The notes below the pieces were generated by a model. It ran no database searches, was not told where the DNA came from, and was given only the letters and a program-made list of their open reading frames with translations. From Pleurocapsa sp. PCC 7319 (lineage in GTDB: Bacteria; Cyanobacteriota; Cyanobacteriia; Cyanobacteriales; Xenococcaceae): 64,000 nucleotides of DNA. Numbering within the stretch: position 1 is the first letter of the stretch; each line of letters starts with the position of its first letter. The DNA lies in the NCBI RefSeq assembly GCF_000332195.1, contig NZ_KB235922.1:6324443-6388442 (forward strand). The letters run 5' to 3'. A program made the position numbers and the translations under genes. This document shows positions 54,695 to 63,864 of the stretch, piece by piece.

Positions 54695-55639
54695 TCATGT
54701 TACCCGATATGCACCAGTCCCTATATCAAAACTCAATCCTTGCTCGGCTCTCCCACCACTGAAAGCAGTTTGAAAAATTTCCTTCACCTTAGCATTCTCT
54801 AGAGGTTCATCTTTGGTGAAATAATTATGAGCATTGCGAATAGATTTCGCGTCTGTGAAATCTAGATAAGTAGCATTTCTGGAATTAAGATTGCGTACGC
54901 TGTTTCCCAATCGGGACTCTTGTTCATCGCCTCCTTTCAACTCTGAAAAAGCTAAGGCAAAATCATCTTCATTGATAGTGATGAACAGACGATTGCGAAA
55001 CTTGATTCGATCTACCCAGGTTACATGATCTGGATTGTTGACATCCGCAGCGATCATGACGATGTTATCGAATAATAATGTTTCTCCTTCATAAATAGGG
55101 GATTCTAGTAAATGCTCCAGTAAATAAGCTCCCATACTGTGCATAGCAAAGCTAATTTTTTGCCCACAGTCTCTGTCTCTATATTTTTTGAGATAGTCGG
55201 CAAGTTTCTCAAAAAAGCGATCAAGGGCATAAACTGACTGGGAAGCTTCTCGTTTATCGCTCCGATAACTTGTTGGACCATCACCATCTGATGGCCAAGT
55301 AAACAGCACTACTTCTAAATCTTGGTAAATCTCTTGTATTCTAAAAGCTATCTCTAAAGCTCCTTCAAAATTGGTATTAAAACCATGACAAAAGACAAGA
55401 CAATTAGTTGAGCGATCGCACATTCGCTTTTGGGTTTTGAGAAATGCGGCTTCACTAGCCACCATTTCTTCTCCCTCGTAGATATCTCGATCTGGCAATA
55501 TTTCTACTCGCCATGAACCGTCTACTTTGTTTACTTCTGCTAATCTTAGCTCGCTGGGATCGACTTCATTAAATCTTTTACCAAAACGTTTTTCAGGAGA
55601 TTGAGACGGTTGTAAATTTCTGTTGGTAACAACATACAT
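54695..55639 (-). CDS. DUF900 alpha/beta hydrolase
   Basis: A 314-residue protein of the DUF900 family. The nucleophile serine is in FAMHSMGAYLLEHLL, the oxyanion-type motif in NCLVFCHGFNTNFEGAL, and FTWPSDGDGPTSYRSDKREA is also typical. The catalytic aspartate is probably in IVMIAADVNNPD and the histidine in SIRNAHNYF. It has no signal peptide. Substrate unknown. The gene ends next to a long heptamer array. Confidence 0.82.
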   Translation of the reverse strand: MYVVTNRNLQPSQSPEKRFGKRFNEVDPSELRLAEVNKVDGSWRVEILPDRDIYEGEEMVASEAAFLKTQKRMCDRSTNCLVFCHGFNTNFEGALEIAFRIQEIYQDLEVVLFTWPSDGDGPTSYRSDKREASQSVYALDRFFEKLADYLKKYRDRDCGQKISFAMHSMGAYLLEHLLESPIYEGETLLFDNIVMIAADVNNPDHVTWVDRIKFRNRLFITINEDDFALAFSELKGGDEQESRLGNSVRNLNSRNATYLDFTDAKSIRNAHNYFTKDEPLENAKVKEIFQTAFSGGRAEQGLSFDIGTGAYRVT

Positions 55640-55993
55640 TTTAGATACTCCCTGGCAGTAATGTTAAGAATAAGGACTTTATTGTTTCCTTTCTATAAAA
55701 CTATCCATTTTGTACCTTATTATTGCCCCGATCGCGAAAAATCATTTAAATAAAGCGATATTTCTTAATAATGCAATGGTTTATTACAAAGCGATGAGTC
55801 ACTTGCTAATGGCTAATGGCTAATGGCTAATGGCTAATGGCTAATGGCTAATGGCTAATGGCTAATGGCTAATGGCTAATGGCTAATGGCTAATGGCTAA
55901 TGGCTAATGGCTAATGGAAAAATTAGCAGAGAAATCAAACTTCAAAACACATGTAATAAATTAACTTCGATGTTTAATTTAGTGAAAATGAGC
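55640..55993. other. intergenic gap dominated by a heptamer array
   Basis: About 350 bp, of which 112 bp are the array at 55805-55916. The rest is AT-rich and carries no gene that I can see. Confidence 0.6.
55805..55916. repeat. tandem heptamer array, 16 perfect units (GCTAATG)
   Basis: Sixteen identical copies of GCTAATG, exactly 112 bp, with no mismatch. Perfect copies suggest recent expansion. Confidence 0.97.
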
Positions 55994-56212
55994 TTACTGA
56001 AATTCTTCAATTTTATCGAGACGGATTACCGGACCATTGTCTAATTTACACCAGTCAACACCTTCTGCAGCATATATATCTACAATCTGTCCTCTAACTT
56101 CGGTAAACTTATTTGATTTATTTCGGTATGTAATGGTGCATTGGCGTTTTAGAGTAGCAATTTCCTGCAGGATATCTCGTAAATAACAGCTTTCGGGAGT
56201 GTCATCAGTCAT
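55994..56212 (-). CDS. small protein of unknown function
   Basis: A 72-residue protein, MTDDTPESCYLRDILQEIATL at the N-terminus and VIRLDKIEEF at the C-terminus. A cysteine-rich beginning followed by a beta-rich part ending VRLDxI is vaguely like the Rof/YaeO Rho-binding family, but the similarity is weak. It lies 17 bp behind the lipoprotein gene and may be co-transcribed with it. Confidence 0.55.
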   Translation of the reverse strand: MTDDTPESCYLRDILQEIATLKRQCTITYRNKSNKFTEVRGQIVDIYAAEGVDWCKLDNGPVIRLDKIEEFQ

Positions 56213-56229
56213 TGGTTAATCCTCATAAT

Positions 56230-56718
56230 TTAAAAAGCACAATTCTTCGGCAGTGGTTCGACAGAAGCCAAAATAGCTGCGAAATGTTCGGGTAAATTAA
56301 CTGGAGAAAAACCATCTCTAACTGTTCCCTGTTGAGCCATTGGACTATAACCATTAGAAGACATATGAACCCTGACAATGACCGTCTGATGGGGGTTAAT
56401 TGCTACAATGCCTCCTGTACGTTGGAAGGGTTGTTCTTCTACATGACTATGCAAGAGAACTCGTCGATACAACAGTTCTCCTTCGGGGCTAATTACTTCC
56501 CACCAGTCAGCATAGCGATCGCAACCAGTATCAGGACTACTCACGGTAACAGAAAAAGTATAATTATTTGGTTCTCCAGTTGTTTCAACTTTAAGGACTT
56601 GGGCAAGTTTACTATTCTCGGTGGTAGCTGAGATCGGTTGTGATTGTGGTATTTGAGATTCGCTACTCATCCAACATCCACACAAAATTATGATTAAAGC
56701 TAAAAGAATCTTAGCCAT
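56230..56718 (-). CDS. exported protein, probable lipoprotein, unknown
   Basis: A 162-residue protein. Its signal sequence (AKILLALIIILCGC) ends with a lipobox-like LCGC, so C15 may be acylated. The mature part (about 35-162) has a beta-sandwich-like pattern (NYTFSVTVSSPDTGCDRYADWWEVIS) and three cysteines. No known domain. Probably in a two-gene unit with the small protein behind it. Confidence 0.65.
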   Translation of the reverse strand: MAKILLALIIILCGCWMSSESQIPQSQPISATTENSKLAQVLKVETTGEPNNYTFSVTVSSPDTGCDRYADWWEVISPEGELLYRRVLLHSHVEEQPFQRTGGIVAINPHQTVIVRVHMSSNGYSPMAQQGTVRDGFSPVNLPEHFAAILASVEPLPKNCAF

Positions 56719-56813
56719 ATAAGTCCCTATAGTGCAATTAAATAAATATGTTTGAAACGATAGTTAGCTGTTATAGCATTACGTATTTAGGTTAGAACAC
56801 TTTTTGAAACTAA

Positions 56814-56848
56814 TACTTGCTACTTGTTACTTGCTACTTGCTACTTAC
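56814..56848. repeat. tandem heptamer array, 5 units (TACTTGC)
   Basis: TACTTGC, TACTTGT, TACTTGC x2, TACTTAC upstream of the YbjN gene. Confidence 0.85.
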
Positions 56849-57011
56849 GAACCAGTAACTTTGATTGTCCTAACACAACTTTGTACGGCTATAGCTGTTG
56901 GTTATCAGATAAAGTCAAAAGTTAAAATTAGTAGATCTAAGGTTAACAGTTATCATTACTTGATGCTAAATTCACTGTGTCAACATTAATTCAACTATAA
57001 GGAATGCTATT

Positions 57012-57488
57012 ATGACTAGCCAATTTTCCAGTTCAGAAGCAGATACTGCACAGGCTGTTGAAGAGTTTGTTGAAGAAAGTTCCAGTCATCAAGAAGTTAT
57101 TGAAACTGTGATTTCCAGCCTCGACCAAGACAATACGGCGATGGTGAGTCATTCCGATGAGGGAAGTCTTTGGAAATTTCAGTACGGCAGTGTGGAAGTT
57201 TTTGTCCAGCTTACGGGAGAAAGTGATGAAGATCTTTTAACAGTGTGGTCTAGCTTGCTCCAGTTACCCGCCCGTGATGAATCTGGGTTGATGCGTCGCT
57301 TGTTAGAAATGAATTGGACAGGTACTTTTGAAACTTGCTTTAGTATTCATGATGGTAAAGTCATGATTTCCTCACAACGTACGGTTGCTGATATGTACCC
57401 AGGAGAAATTTCTCGACTAGTTACTCTAGTAGCTAATATTGCTGATGATAATGATGAACTTTTAATAGAAGAATTTGGTGGTTCATAA
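57012..57488 (+). CDS. YbjN-domain protein
   Basis: A 158-residue acidic protein of the YbjN family (putative type III secretion chaperone-like fold): FVEESSSHQEVIETVISSL, LWKFQYGSVEVFVQL, LMRRLLEMNWTGTFETCFSIHDGKVMISSQRTV and DNDELLIEEFGG. The typical two-strand plus helix pattern spans 30-150. YbjN proteins are linked with stress and cell surface phenotypes in other bacteria; the molecular role is unknown. Single gene. Confidence 0.8.
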   Translation: MTSQFSSSEADTAQAVEEFVEESSSHQEVIETVISSLDQDNTAMVSHSDEGSLWKFQYGSVEVFVQLTGESDEDLLTVWSSLLQLPARDESGLMRRLLEMNWTGTFETCFSIHDGKVMISSQRTVADMYPGEISRLVTLVANIADDNDELLIEEFGGS

Positions 57489-57595
57489 TCTTCGCCTAAT
57501 TTTCTACCAAAATCTCAATTTTGAGGCTAGGCAATGAGTATAATTCACACCCTATTGCTTAGTCTTTAAACTTCATATCTAACTTAATTCATTTA

Positions 57596-58369
57596 ATGAA
57601 TCCTTGTTGGCGTTTTATCCCACCTCTTGAGACATCGGGAGCCATGCAGATGGCGATCGACCACTATTTACTTGAACAACTCCGTCAAGGAAAACATCCC
57701 CCTACAATCAGATTTTATACTTGGAATCCCCCTGCTATTTCCTTAGGTTATCACCAACAAGAATACCCTTCTGATTGGAACAATTTAAGTTTCCAAGGAC
57801 AACATATAGATATTGTGTACCGTCCTACAGGAGGTAGAGCTGTGCTACACCAAGGGGATTTAACTTATATGGTAGTAACTTCTCTTATTCCAGGAAAACG
57901 TTTAGAAGCATATAAACAAATTTGTCAATTTTTAATTTCTGGCTGGCGATCGCTAGGTGTCAACTTAGACTACGGAAGAGCAACTAAAGAATATATCAAA
58001 TATCATAATTGTTTTGCTACTGCCACGGGTTCGGATTTGGTAACAGAAGCAGGCAATAAAGTTATTGGTAGTGCGCAGTTGCGACGTGGGAAAGCAATTT
58101 TACAGCACGGCTCAATGATCGTCAACACAGATCAAAAGCTTTACAGACAAGTTTTTAACACTTCTTTAAAAGAAAATTTATCAACAACAATTAGTTGGGA
58201 TCGCGATTGTGGTCAATTTAGTAGTCAATCTGATTATAATTGGTCAAAAATAATACAAAACTTAACTCAAGCTGCCAGAGCAACTTTTAAGATTGATATA
58301 GTAGAACAACCTTTATCTACTGAGGAATGGCAATATATTGCCAGTGAATTCTCTTTACTGAGATACTAG
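57596..58369 (+). CDS. lipoate-protein ligase A family protein
   Basis: A 257-residue member of the biotin/lipoate ligase (BPL_LplA_LipB) fold. RFYTWNPPAISLGYHQQ, the ligase loop YRPTGGRAVLHQGDLTYMVV and the catalytic lysine in NKVIGSAQLRRGKAILQHGSM match LplA-like enzymes. It would attach or transfer lipoyl groups to the E2 or GcvH proteins. The short C-terminal domain of E. coli LplA is missing, as in the LipM/LipL group, so ligase versus transferase is not settled. It is 34 bp before apcD. Confidence 0.82.
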   Translation: MNPCWRFIPPLETSGAMQMAIDHYLLEQLRQGKHPPTIRFYTWNPPAISLGYHQQEYPSDWNNLSFQGQHIDIVYRPTGGRAVLHQGDLTYMVVTSLIPGKRLEAYKQICQFLISGWRSLGVNLDYGRATKEYIKYHNCFATATGSDLVTEAGNKVIGSAQLRRGKAILQHGSMIVNTDQKLYRQVFNTSLKENLSTTISWDRDCGQFSSQSDYNWSKIIQNLTQAARATFKIDIVEQPLSTEEWQYIASEFSLLRY

Positions 58370-58403
58370 TCATATTAAAGCTAATTAAACCTATCCAGAT
58401 ATT

Positions 58404-58889
58404 ATGAGCATAGTTAGTCAAGTCATCCTCAAAGCAGATGACGAACTACGCTACCCTAGTAGCGGTGAACTACAAGGCATTAAAAACTTTTTAACTACAG
58501 GGGAAAGGCGTGTCCGCATCGCTGAAACCCTAGCAGACAACGAAAAGAAAATTGTCGATCAAGCTGGCAAAGAACTTTTTAAACTACATCCTGAGTATCG
58601 TTCTCAGGGTGGTAATGCCTATGGACAAAAACAGTACAATCAATGTATACGAGATTTTGGCTGGTATCTCCGCCTAGTTACCTATGGTGTGATGGCAGGA
58701 GACAAAGGACCAATCGAACAGTCGGGTTTGATTGGGGTCAAAGAAATGTATAATTCCCTCGAAGTTCCTGTGCCTGGAATGATTGATGCCATACGTTGTT
58801 TGAAGAATGCAGCAGTTGACCTCCTGGGCAAAGAAGATGCTAAAGAGGCGGGTCTATACTTTGACTATATTATCCAAACTATGGCGTAG
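58404..58889 (+). CDS. apcD: allophycocyanin B alpha subunit (ApcD)
   Basis: A 161-residue phycobiliprotein of the phycobilisome core that passes energy to photosystem I. The family match is strong across its length ([48 protein letters not shown]); the bilin-binding cysteine is in [21 protein letters not shown] and [12 protein letters not shown] separate ApcD from ApcA. It follows the lipoate ligase gene closely; the two functions are not obviously linked. Confidence 0.92.
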   Translation: MSIVSQVILKADDELRYPSSGELQGIKNFLTTGERRVRIAETLADNEKKIVDQAGKELFKLHPEYRSQGGNAYGQKQYNQCIRDFGWYLRLVTYGVMAGDKGPIEQSGLIGVKEMYNSLEVPVPGMIDAIRCLKNAAVDLLGKEDAKEAGLYFDYIIQTMA

Positions 58890-59011
58890 TTGGATTATTC
58901 AAACCCAATATTAACTGACTTCAAATAGGTAATTGATAATTGGTATTCAAGCGATCGCTATAAAATAGTTATCTGCTGTTTATCGATTGTCACTTACCTA
59001 TAATTATTTTC

Positions 59012-59494
59012 ATGGCTTGGCTAAAAAAAATTCCTGGGCTTTCTCTTATAATATTGTTATTAACCTATGGTGTTGAAGGGTGGATATATGGTTCTTGGGC
59101 AACTAGGTTATTAGAACAAGAAGAAATATTTTCCCAGCTTACTGAACTAACTCGTTTCAGTATTTTGTACGGCATTGCCGTTGCCATTATTTTATTTTTT
59201 GTAATTATTTTTACTGCTCCTATTTCCCTAATTGCCATTAGTCTTGATGGTTGGCTAAAATCTGACGGTAGAGCTTTTCTATCAATTTTTATTGGAGCTT
59301 TTACATTTACGATAATTGTACAAAGAGTAGATTATTTTGTCCGATTTCTCGTTTTAGCTGCGGCTGCTTTATTAGTTAAATTGGACTTGCAATTAGTTGG
59401 TTGTAATCGTTGGCTTTGTTCTCTAATTTTAATGCTCTTCTGTTGGTTAGGATTTACAGGAGGTACACTAGCTTTTTATAATTGGGGACTTTAA
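59012..59494 (+). CDS. membrane protein of unknown function
   Basis: 160 residues with four or five membrane helices (about 10-30, 48-77, 88-105, 110-125, 133-155). No charged motif suggests a transporter family. It lies 43 bp before a TPR protein gene and may be co-transcribed. Confidence 0.65.
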   Translation: MAWLKKIPGLSLIILLLTYGVEGWIYGSWATRLLEQEEIFSQLTELTRFSILYGIAVAIILFFVIIFTAPISLIAISLDGWLKSDGRAFLSIFIGAFTFTIIVQRVDYFVRFLVLAAAALLVKLDLQLVGCNRWLCSLILMLFCWLGFTGGTLAFYNWGL

Positions 59495-59537
59495 AAAATC
59501 CAAATTATAGTATCAATATCTATGATATTCAAAAAAT

Positions 59538-59978
59538 ATGGCCAAAAAGAAAGGAAAGAAAAATAAAACTTTACTGCGTATCGCAACTTTAGTTATGGGA
59601 TTGGGATTTGCTGGTTCCACGCTGGCGATCGCTTTAAGCAGTGTTTTTAGTCGCAACAACTATAGTGCAACCAATGCTGAAAACTCTAGTGATGGTCCTT
59701 CAGCAGAAGAACAAATTCAGATGCAGGTTAACGGATATCAGAAAGTATTAGAAAGGGAACCGAAAAATATCACTGCTCTTCAAGGATTAGCTGAAATATA
59801 TCTCCAAACAGGTAATCCGGAAAAAGCCATACCCACCCTAGAAAAACTAGTTGAATATTATCCAGAACAAAAAGAATACGCTGGCATTTTACAAATAATT
59901 AAACAGCAACAAGCTAGTCAGCCAGCAGAACCAACAGAACCAACAGAACAATTAGACAACACCCAAAAAACTGAATAA
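59538..59978 (+). CDS. TPR protein with N-terminal membrane anchor
   Basis: A 146-residue protein: a lysine-rich start (AKKKGKKNK), a membrane helix (about 14-35) and one or two TPR units (60-120: YQKVLEREPKNITALQGLAEIYLQTGNPEKAIPTLEKLV). The C-terminus has tandem EPT units (EPTEPTEQ). It is probably a small scaffold on the membrane. Function unknown. Confidence 0.72.
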   Translation: MAKKKGKKNKTLLRIATLVMGLGFAGSTLAIALSSVFSRNNYSATNAENSSDGPSAEEQIQMQVNGYQKVLEREPKNITALQGLAEIYLQTGNPEKAIPTLEKLVEYYPEQKEYAGILQIIKQQQASQPAEPTEPTEQLDNTQKTE

Positions 59979-60189
59979 CTTTTTTAATCAAAAGTATCGA
60001 GTAAGCATAAGCCATTGCCAAATCTTGAAACTGCTTCACAATCTGACTATAAGCATGGCGATCGCCGTTTAGTAAGACTTTGAAAATGCATTATTATTTA
60101 TTGTTTGTGCAAGAAGTCTAGTTAAACTTAATGTAAGCGAATAGAAATTTTTGTCGGGCTCACTTTAACTAGTAAAGAGAGGTAGCAAT

Positions 60190-62448
60190 GTGGATGAGAA
60201 GCAGATTCAACCCACTTCAGCATTCGATTACGAGCAAGAAGATATCCCAAAGGCAGGAGGAGGCTTGCCAGTACTGCAATACTGGGCGGAAAATACCCTC
60301 TCTCCCCAAGGCTTCAAACTTTGGAAAACCCTATTCCATAAAAGTGCTTGTTTATCCTGTTCTTGGGGAACTGGAGGGCAGTTAGGAGGATTTACCAATG
60401 AGGAGGGAGAAAAGCTGCAACGCTGTATGAAAAGTGTTGAGGCGATCTCGGCGGAAATTCAACCAGCAATTAAGACTAATTTTTTTGAGCAGCAAAGCAT
60501 CCAGCAACTTCAGCAACTTACATCCCAAGAAGCAGATAGATTAGGCAGGTGGAGTTTCCCTGTGATTTTAGCCGAAGGAAGTAGCCACTATCAAAGAATT
60601 AGTTGGGATGAGATTTATCAACTTGCAGAAACGGCTTTTAAGACAACTCCAGAACGAGTAGCCTCTTATAGTTCGGGGCGTTCTTCTAATGAAGCGGCTT
60701 TTTTGTTGCAATTAATGATGCGGGCTTTGGACTCTAATAATCTTGCCGATTGTTCCGACCTCTGTCATGCCCCTTCAACTTTTGGACTCAAACGGACATT
60801 TGGCACTGGCACATCAATGGTCAGTTTACAAAGTTTAAAAGAAACTGATTGTGTCGTGCTAGCGGGTTCCAATGCTTCTTATAATCATCCTCGTCTAATG
60901 AATGAGTTGATTAAGCTGCGCGATCGCGGTGGCAAAGTAATTGTGATCAATCCATTTAAAGAAAGAGGGTTGGTTAAATTTGCTTCTCCCGCTTTTGTCA
61001 AATCTCTGCTGACTGGCTCCGATATTGCTTCTATTTATCTTCAGCCGATTCCTGGTAGTGATGTTGCTCTTTTTATCGGTATTCAAAAGTCTTTAATCGA
61101 GCAGGACAAAATTGATCTAGATTTTTTGCAAGCTCATACCGAAAATTGGTCGGAAGTAATTTCTCATGCTCGCTCTACTTCTTGGTCAACAATTACAGAA
61201 ACTTGTGGTGTTTCCCAAGCAGAAATTGAAGCTGCGGCTCAGATAATTGGATCATCTCCTAAAGTTGTTTTTGCTTGGGCGATGGGTATTACCCAACAAC
61301 AAAATGGCGTGGATAATGTGAGCAGTATTAGCAATACTGCTTTGATCACTGGAAATGTTGGTCGCTTTGGCACTGGGTTAATGCCTGTACGAGGACATTC
61401 CAATGTTCAAGGTTTTGGTTCGATGGGAGTTACCGTTAGACTCAAAAAAGAAATTCAACAGTCTCTAGAAAAACTTTTAGGTCGCTCCCTCAGTCGGATA
61501 CCAGGATACGATACCCAAGCCTTAATCGAAGCAGCAGATGCAAAAAAAGTAGACACGCTTATTTGTCTCGGTGGCAACTTATATGGAGCAAATCCTAACT
61601 CCCACAAAGTTAAGCGAGCTTTAGGCAAAATTAAAACGATCATTTATCTAGCAACAAAGCCTAATTTAGGACATTTTCATGGTTTAGCACAACATCAAAC
61701 AATTATTATTCCTGTTCTCAATCGTTTTGAAAATCCTCATAAAACAACTACCGAGTCTGGTAATAATTTTGTGCGTCTCAACGACGAAGGTCATACTCAT
61801 CTCAAAAATGCCGACTTGATTGCTGAAGTAGATTTCCTGACTGAACTTGCCGATCGCCTTCATGGAGAACATCCTGTTAACTGGCGTAAACTTCAAGATA
61901 CTAAGTATGTTAGACAGTTAATCTCCCAGACTATTCCTGGCTACGAAAAGATTGGCGAGATTGATGAAACAAAAGAAGAGTTTACCATTGGCGGACGGAT
62001 TTTTAATCAGCCCCATTTCCCTACACCTTCTGGTAAGGCAACCATGTTTATTACTCCATTACCTCGGTTAATACTTCCTGAACCCCAAGACTTTGATGTT
62101 GACTATACTCACGGTATAGTCTTGGCACTAATGACGGGGCGTGGTTATGCTCAACACAACACAGTTGTATATCGGACTGAAGATAAATACCGTGGACTGT
62201 CTCATCGCCAATGTATATTAATGAATCGTTTCGATGCCGAACGTGCAGGCTTACAGGAACATCAACTTGTAACTGTCAAAGGAAATGCCAGCCATTTAGA
62301 CAACATTGAGATTATTTATGGAGAAGTACGTCCAGGGGCTGCATTAATGTTTTATCCAGAAGTCAATGTGATATTTAATGCTCCTGTGGAGTCCCGTTGT
62401 GGAACTCCAGCTTTTAAGCGAGTACCTGTGCTTGTTTATACAACATAA
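60190..62448 (+). CDS. molybdopterin oxidoreductase, YdeP/FdhF-like
   Basis: A 752-residue enzyme of the FdhF/YdeP branch of molybdopterin oxidoreductases; starts with GTG after AGAGAGGTAG. It has KSACLSCSWGTGGQLGGFTNEEG at the N-terminus, the MGD-binding segments SSGRSSNEAAFLLQLMMRAL, VVLAGSNASYNHPRLMNEL and MGITQQQNGVDNV, and a C-terminal MGD-binding domain (MTGRGYAQHNTVV, NRFDAERAGLQEHQLVTVKG). The residue that binds molybdenum is not clear. The cysteines at the N-terminus are too few for a complete [4Fe-4S] site of normal spacing. In E. coli YdeP is linked to acid resistance; the substrate is unknown. Single gene. Confidence 0.82.
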   Translation: MDEKQIQPTSAFDYEQEDIPKAGGGLPVLQYWAENTLSPQGFKLWKTLFHKSACLSCSWGTGGQLGGFTNEEGEKLQRCMKSVEAISAEIQPAIKTNFFEQQSIQQLQQLTSQEADRLGRWSFPVILAEGSSHYQRISWDEIYQLAETAFKTTPERVASYSSGRSSNEAAFLLQLMMRALDSNNLADCSDLCHAPSTFGLKRTFGTGTSMVSLQSLKETDCVVLAGSNASYNHPRLMNELIKLRDRGGKVIVINPFKERGLVKFASPAFVKSLLTGSDIASIYLQPIPGSDVALFIGIQKSLIEQDKIDLDFLQAHTENWSEVISHARSTSWSTITETCGVSQAEIEAAAQIIGSSPKVVFAWAMGITQQQNGVDNVSSISNTALITGNVGRFGTGLMPVRGHSNVQGFGSMGVTVRLKKEIQQSLEKLLGRSLSRIPGYDTQALIEAADAKKVDTLICLGGNLYGANPNSHKVKRALGKIKTIIYLATKPNLGHFHGLAQHQTIIIPVLNRFENPHKTTTESGNNFVRLNDEGHTHLKNADLIAEVDFLTELADRLHGEHPVNWRKLQDTKYVRQLISQTIPGYEKIGEIDETKEEFTIGGRIFNQPHFPTPSGKATMFITPLPRLILPEPQDFDVDYTHGIVLALMTGRGYAQHNTVVYRTEDKYRGLSHRQCILMNRFDAERAGLQEHQLVTVKGNASHLDNIEIIYGEVRPGAALMFYPEVNVIFNAPVESRCGTPAFKRVPVLVYTT

Positions 62449-62489
62449 TTAATGCAGTCATTTCAAATCAAGTAGGGTGATTTTCGTAA

Positions 62490-62509
62490 GGGCATTTCGT
62501 GAAATGCCC
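62490..62509. repeat. dispersed palindrome GGGCATTTC...GAAATGCCC
   Basis: GGGCATTT and AAATGCCC with a CGTG loop, in the 65-bp gap between the convergent oxidoreductase and pheS genes. The wider context TTTCGTAAGGGCATTTCG is like a palindrome known to be dispersed in many cyanobacterial genomes. It probably also serves as a terminator hairpin. Confidence 0.65.
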
Positions 62510-62513
62510 CTGC

Positions 62514-63512
62514 CTAAAACTGATTTAAAAAGCGTAGATCGCTATTGTATAAACGGCGAATATCATCAATTTGGTGTAATACCATAGCAAATCTTTCTAC
62601 CCCAAAACCAGCTGCAAAACCCGTATAGATCTCAGGATCGTAACCAACGGCTTTCAGAACATTGGGATCGACCATGCCACAACCCATGACCTCTAACCAT
62701 TTACCTTTCCATTGAACATCTACTTCGGCAGAAGGCTCGGTGAAGGGAAAGTAACTAGTGCGAAATTGGACGGGAAGTTCATCGCCAAACATCCGCTGTA
62801 AGAATTCTTTGATTGTGCCTTTGAGGTCAGTAAATTTTATGCCTTTATCAACAGCTAATATTTCTATTTGATGAAACACTGCTGAGTGTGTAGCATCTAC
62901 GGTATCCCGACGGTAATTTCGACCAGGAGCAATAATTCTAATCGGTGGTTCATGGCTTTCCATATAGCGAATTTGTACTGGGGAAGTGTGAGTACGTAGT
63001 AATTTTCCCCCTGGCAAATAAAAAGTATCCTGCATATCTCTAGCGGGATGATCTGGAGGAGTGTTCAGTGCCTCAAAGTTATAATAGTCTGTTTCTATTT
63101 GAGGACCAGTAGCGACGGTATAACCCAAACCAACAAAAATATTTAATGCACGATCAATTACTCCATTTAGAGGATGTACTCGACCCAAGGGACGATATAC
63201 CCCAGGCATAGTTACATCTAAAGTTTCCGCTTTAATTTGCGCCTCAATTTGGGCTGTTTGCAAGGCTTGTTTACGCTGTTCTAGACTTGTTTGAACTTCC
63301 TCTTTGACCACATTAGCTTGGGAACCAACCGCCGGTCGCTCTTCAGGGGTTAATTTCCCCATCCCCCTCAAAATTTGGGATAGTTGACCTTTTTTGCCCA
63401 GATACTTAACTCTTAGCTGTTCTAATTCATCTAGGTTATCTGTTGCTGCGATCGCACTGACGGCGGCGGTATTTAATTCTTTTAGTTGTTCTTGGATCGA
63501 AGAAGTACTCAT
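62514..63512 (-). CDS. pheS: phenylalanine-tRNA ligase, alpha subunit
   Basis: The catalytic subunit of the alpha2beta2 synthetase that charges tRNA-Phe. 332 residues: an N-terminal coiled coil (1-85, [20 protein letters not shown]), then the class II core with [31 protein letters not shown] and motif 3 [22 protein letters not shown]. pheT is not next to it, as is usual in cyanobacteria. Confidence 0.95.
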   Translation of the reverse strand: MSTSSIQEQLKELNTAAVSAIAATDNLDELEQLRVKYLGKKGQLSQILRGMGKLTPEERPAVGSQANVVKEEVQTSLEQRKQALQTAQIEAQIKAETLDVTMPGVYRPLGRVHPLNGVIDRALNIFVGLGYTVATGPQIETDYYNFEALNTPPDHPARDMQDTFYLPGGKLLRTHTSPVQIRYMESHEPPIRIIAPGRNYRRDTVDATHSAVFHQIEILAVDKGIKFTDLKGTIKEFLQRMFGDELPVQFRTSYFPFTEPSAEVDVQWKGKWLEVMGCGMVDPNVLKAVGYDPEIYTGFAAGFGVERFAMVLHQIDDIRRLYNSDLRFLNQF

Positions 63513-63864
63513 TCAGGATAATTGGCAATTTTTAGGAGTAAGGGATCAATCTAGGACTATACCATTAGTGGTAATTACACCCACAACAGTGACTCATAAT
63601 AATATACCGAAATCTCTACCCAAAAATATTAATTACACCTAGTGTGAATTTGTAATGCGGAGAATATTTTTGATCAAAACTTAGAGGTATTGAAAACATA
63701 TATAAATGTAGTGGAGTATATCCACTTTTTAAAGAGCTATCTAGCTAATTGAAGTATTTTGTCTGACGTACGGACTAATCATAAAAGGCTGATAGCTAAT
63801 AGCCGATGGCTGATAGTTGAACCTCCCATCGCGGGACGCGAGGGATTCCCATATAGACTCACGA
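63513..63864. other. intergenic gap with the right end of an IS605-type element
   Basis: AT-rich DNA downstream of pheS's start, a degenerate four-unit heptamer array (63788-63815, GCTGATA/GCTAATA type), then the element end TTGAACCTCCCATCGC with a hairpin CCCATCGC/GCGAGGG (63825-63844). Confidence 0.6.

Noticed and set aside
54550..54762. Open frames across the GAGTTCG array
   Set aside because: Frames are open only because a 7-bp unit without stops repeats; two frames carry the same peptide pattern. Not genes.
55805..55916. CRISPR-like array
   Set aside because: Units are 7 bp with no spacers and no cas genes nearby; a tandem repeat, not CRISPR.
56804..56989. 61-residue frame upstream of the YbjN gene
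   Set aside because: Its first part is the TACTTGC heptamer array; no support for coding.
60188..60385. Frame starting ATG at 60188 over the start of the molybdoenzyme
   Set aside because: The other frame carries the conserved protein from its GTG at 60190; this one ends after 65 residues with no similarity.
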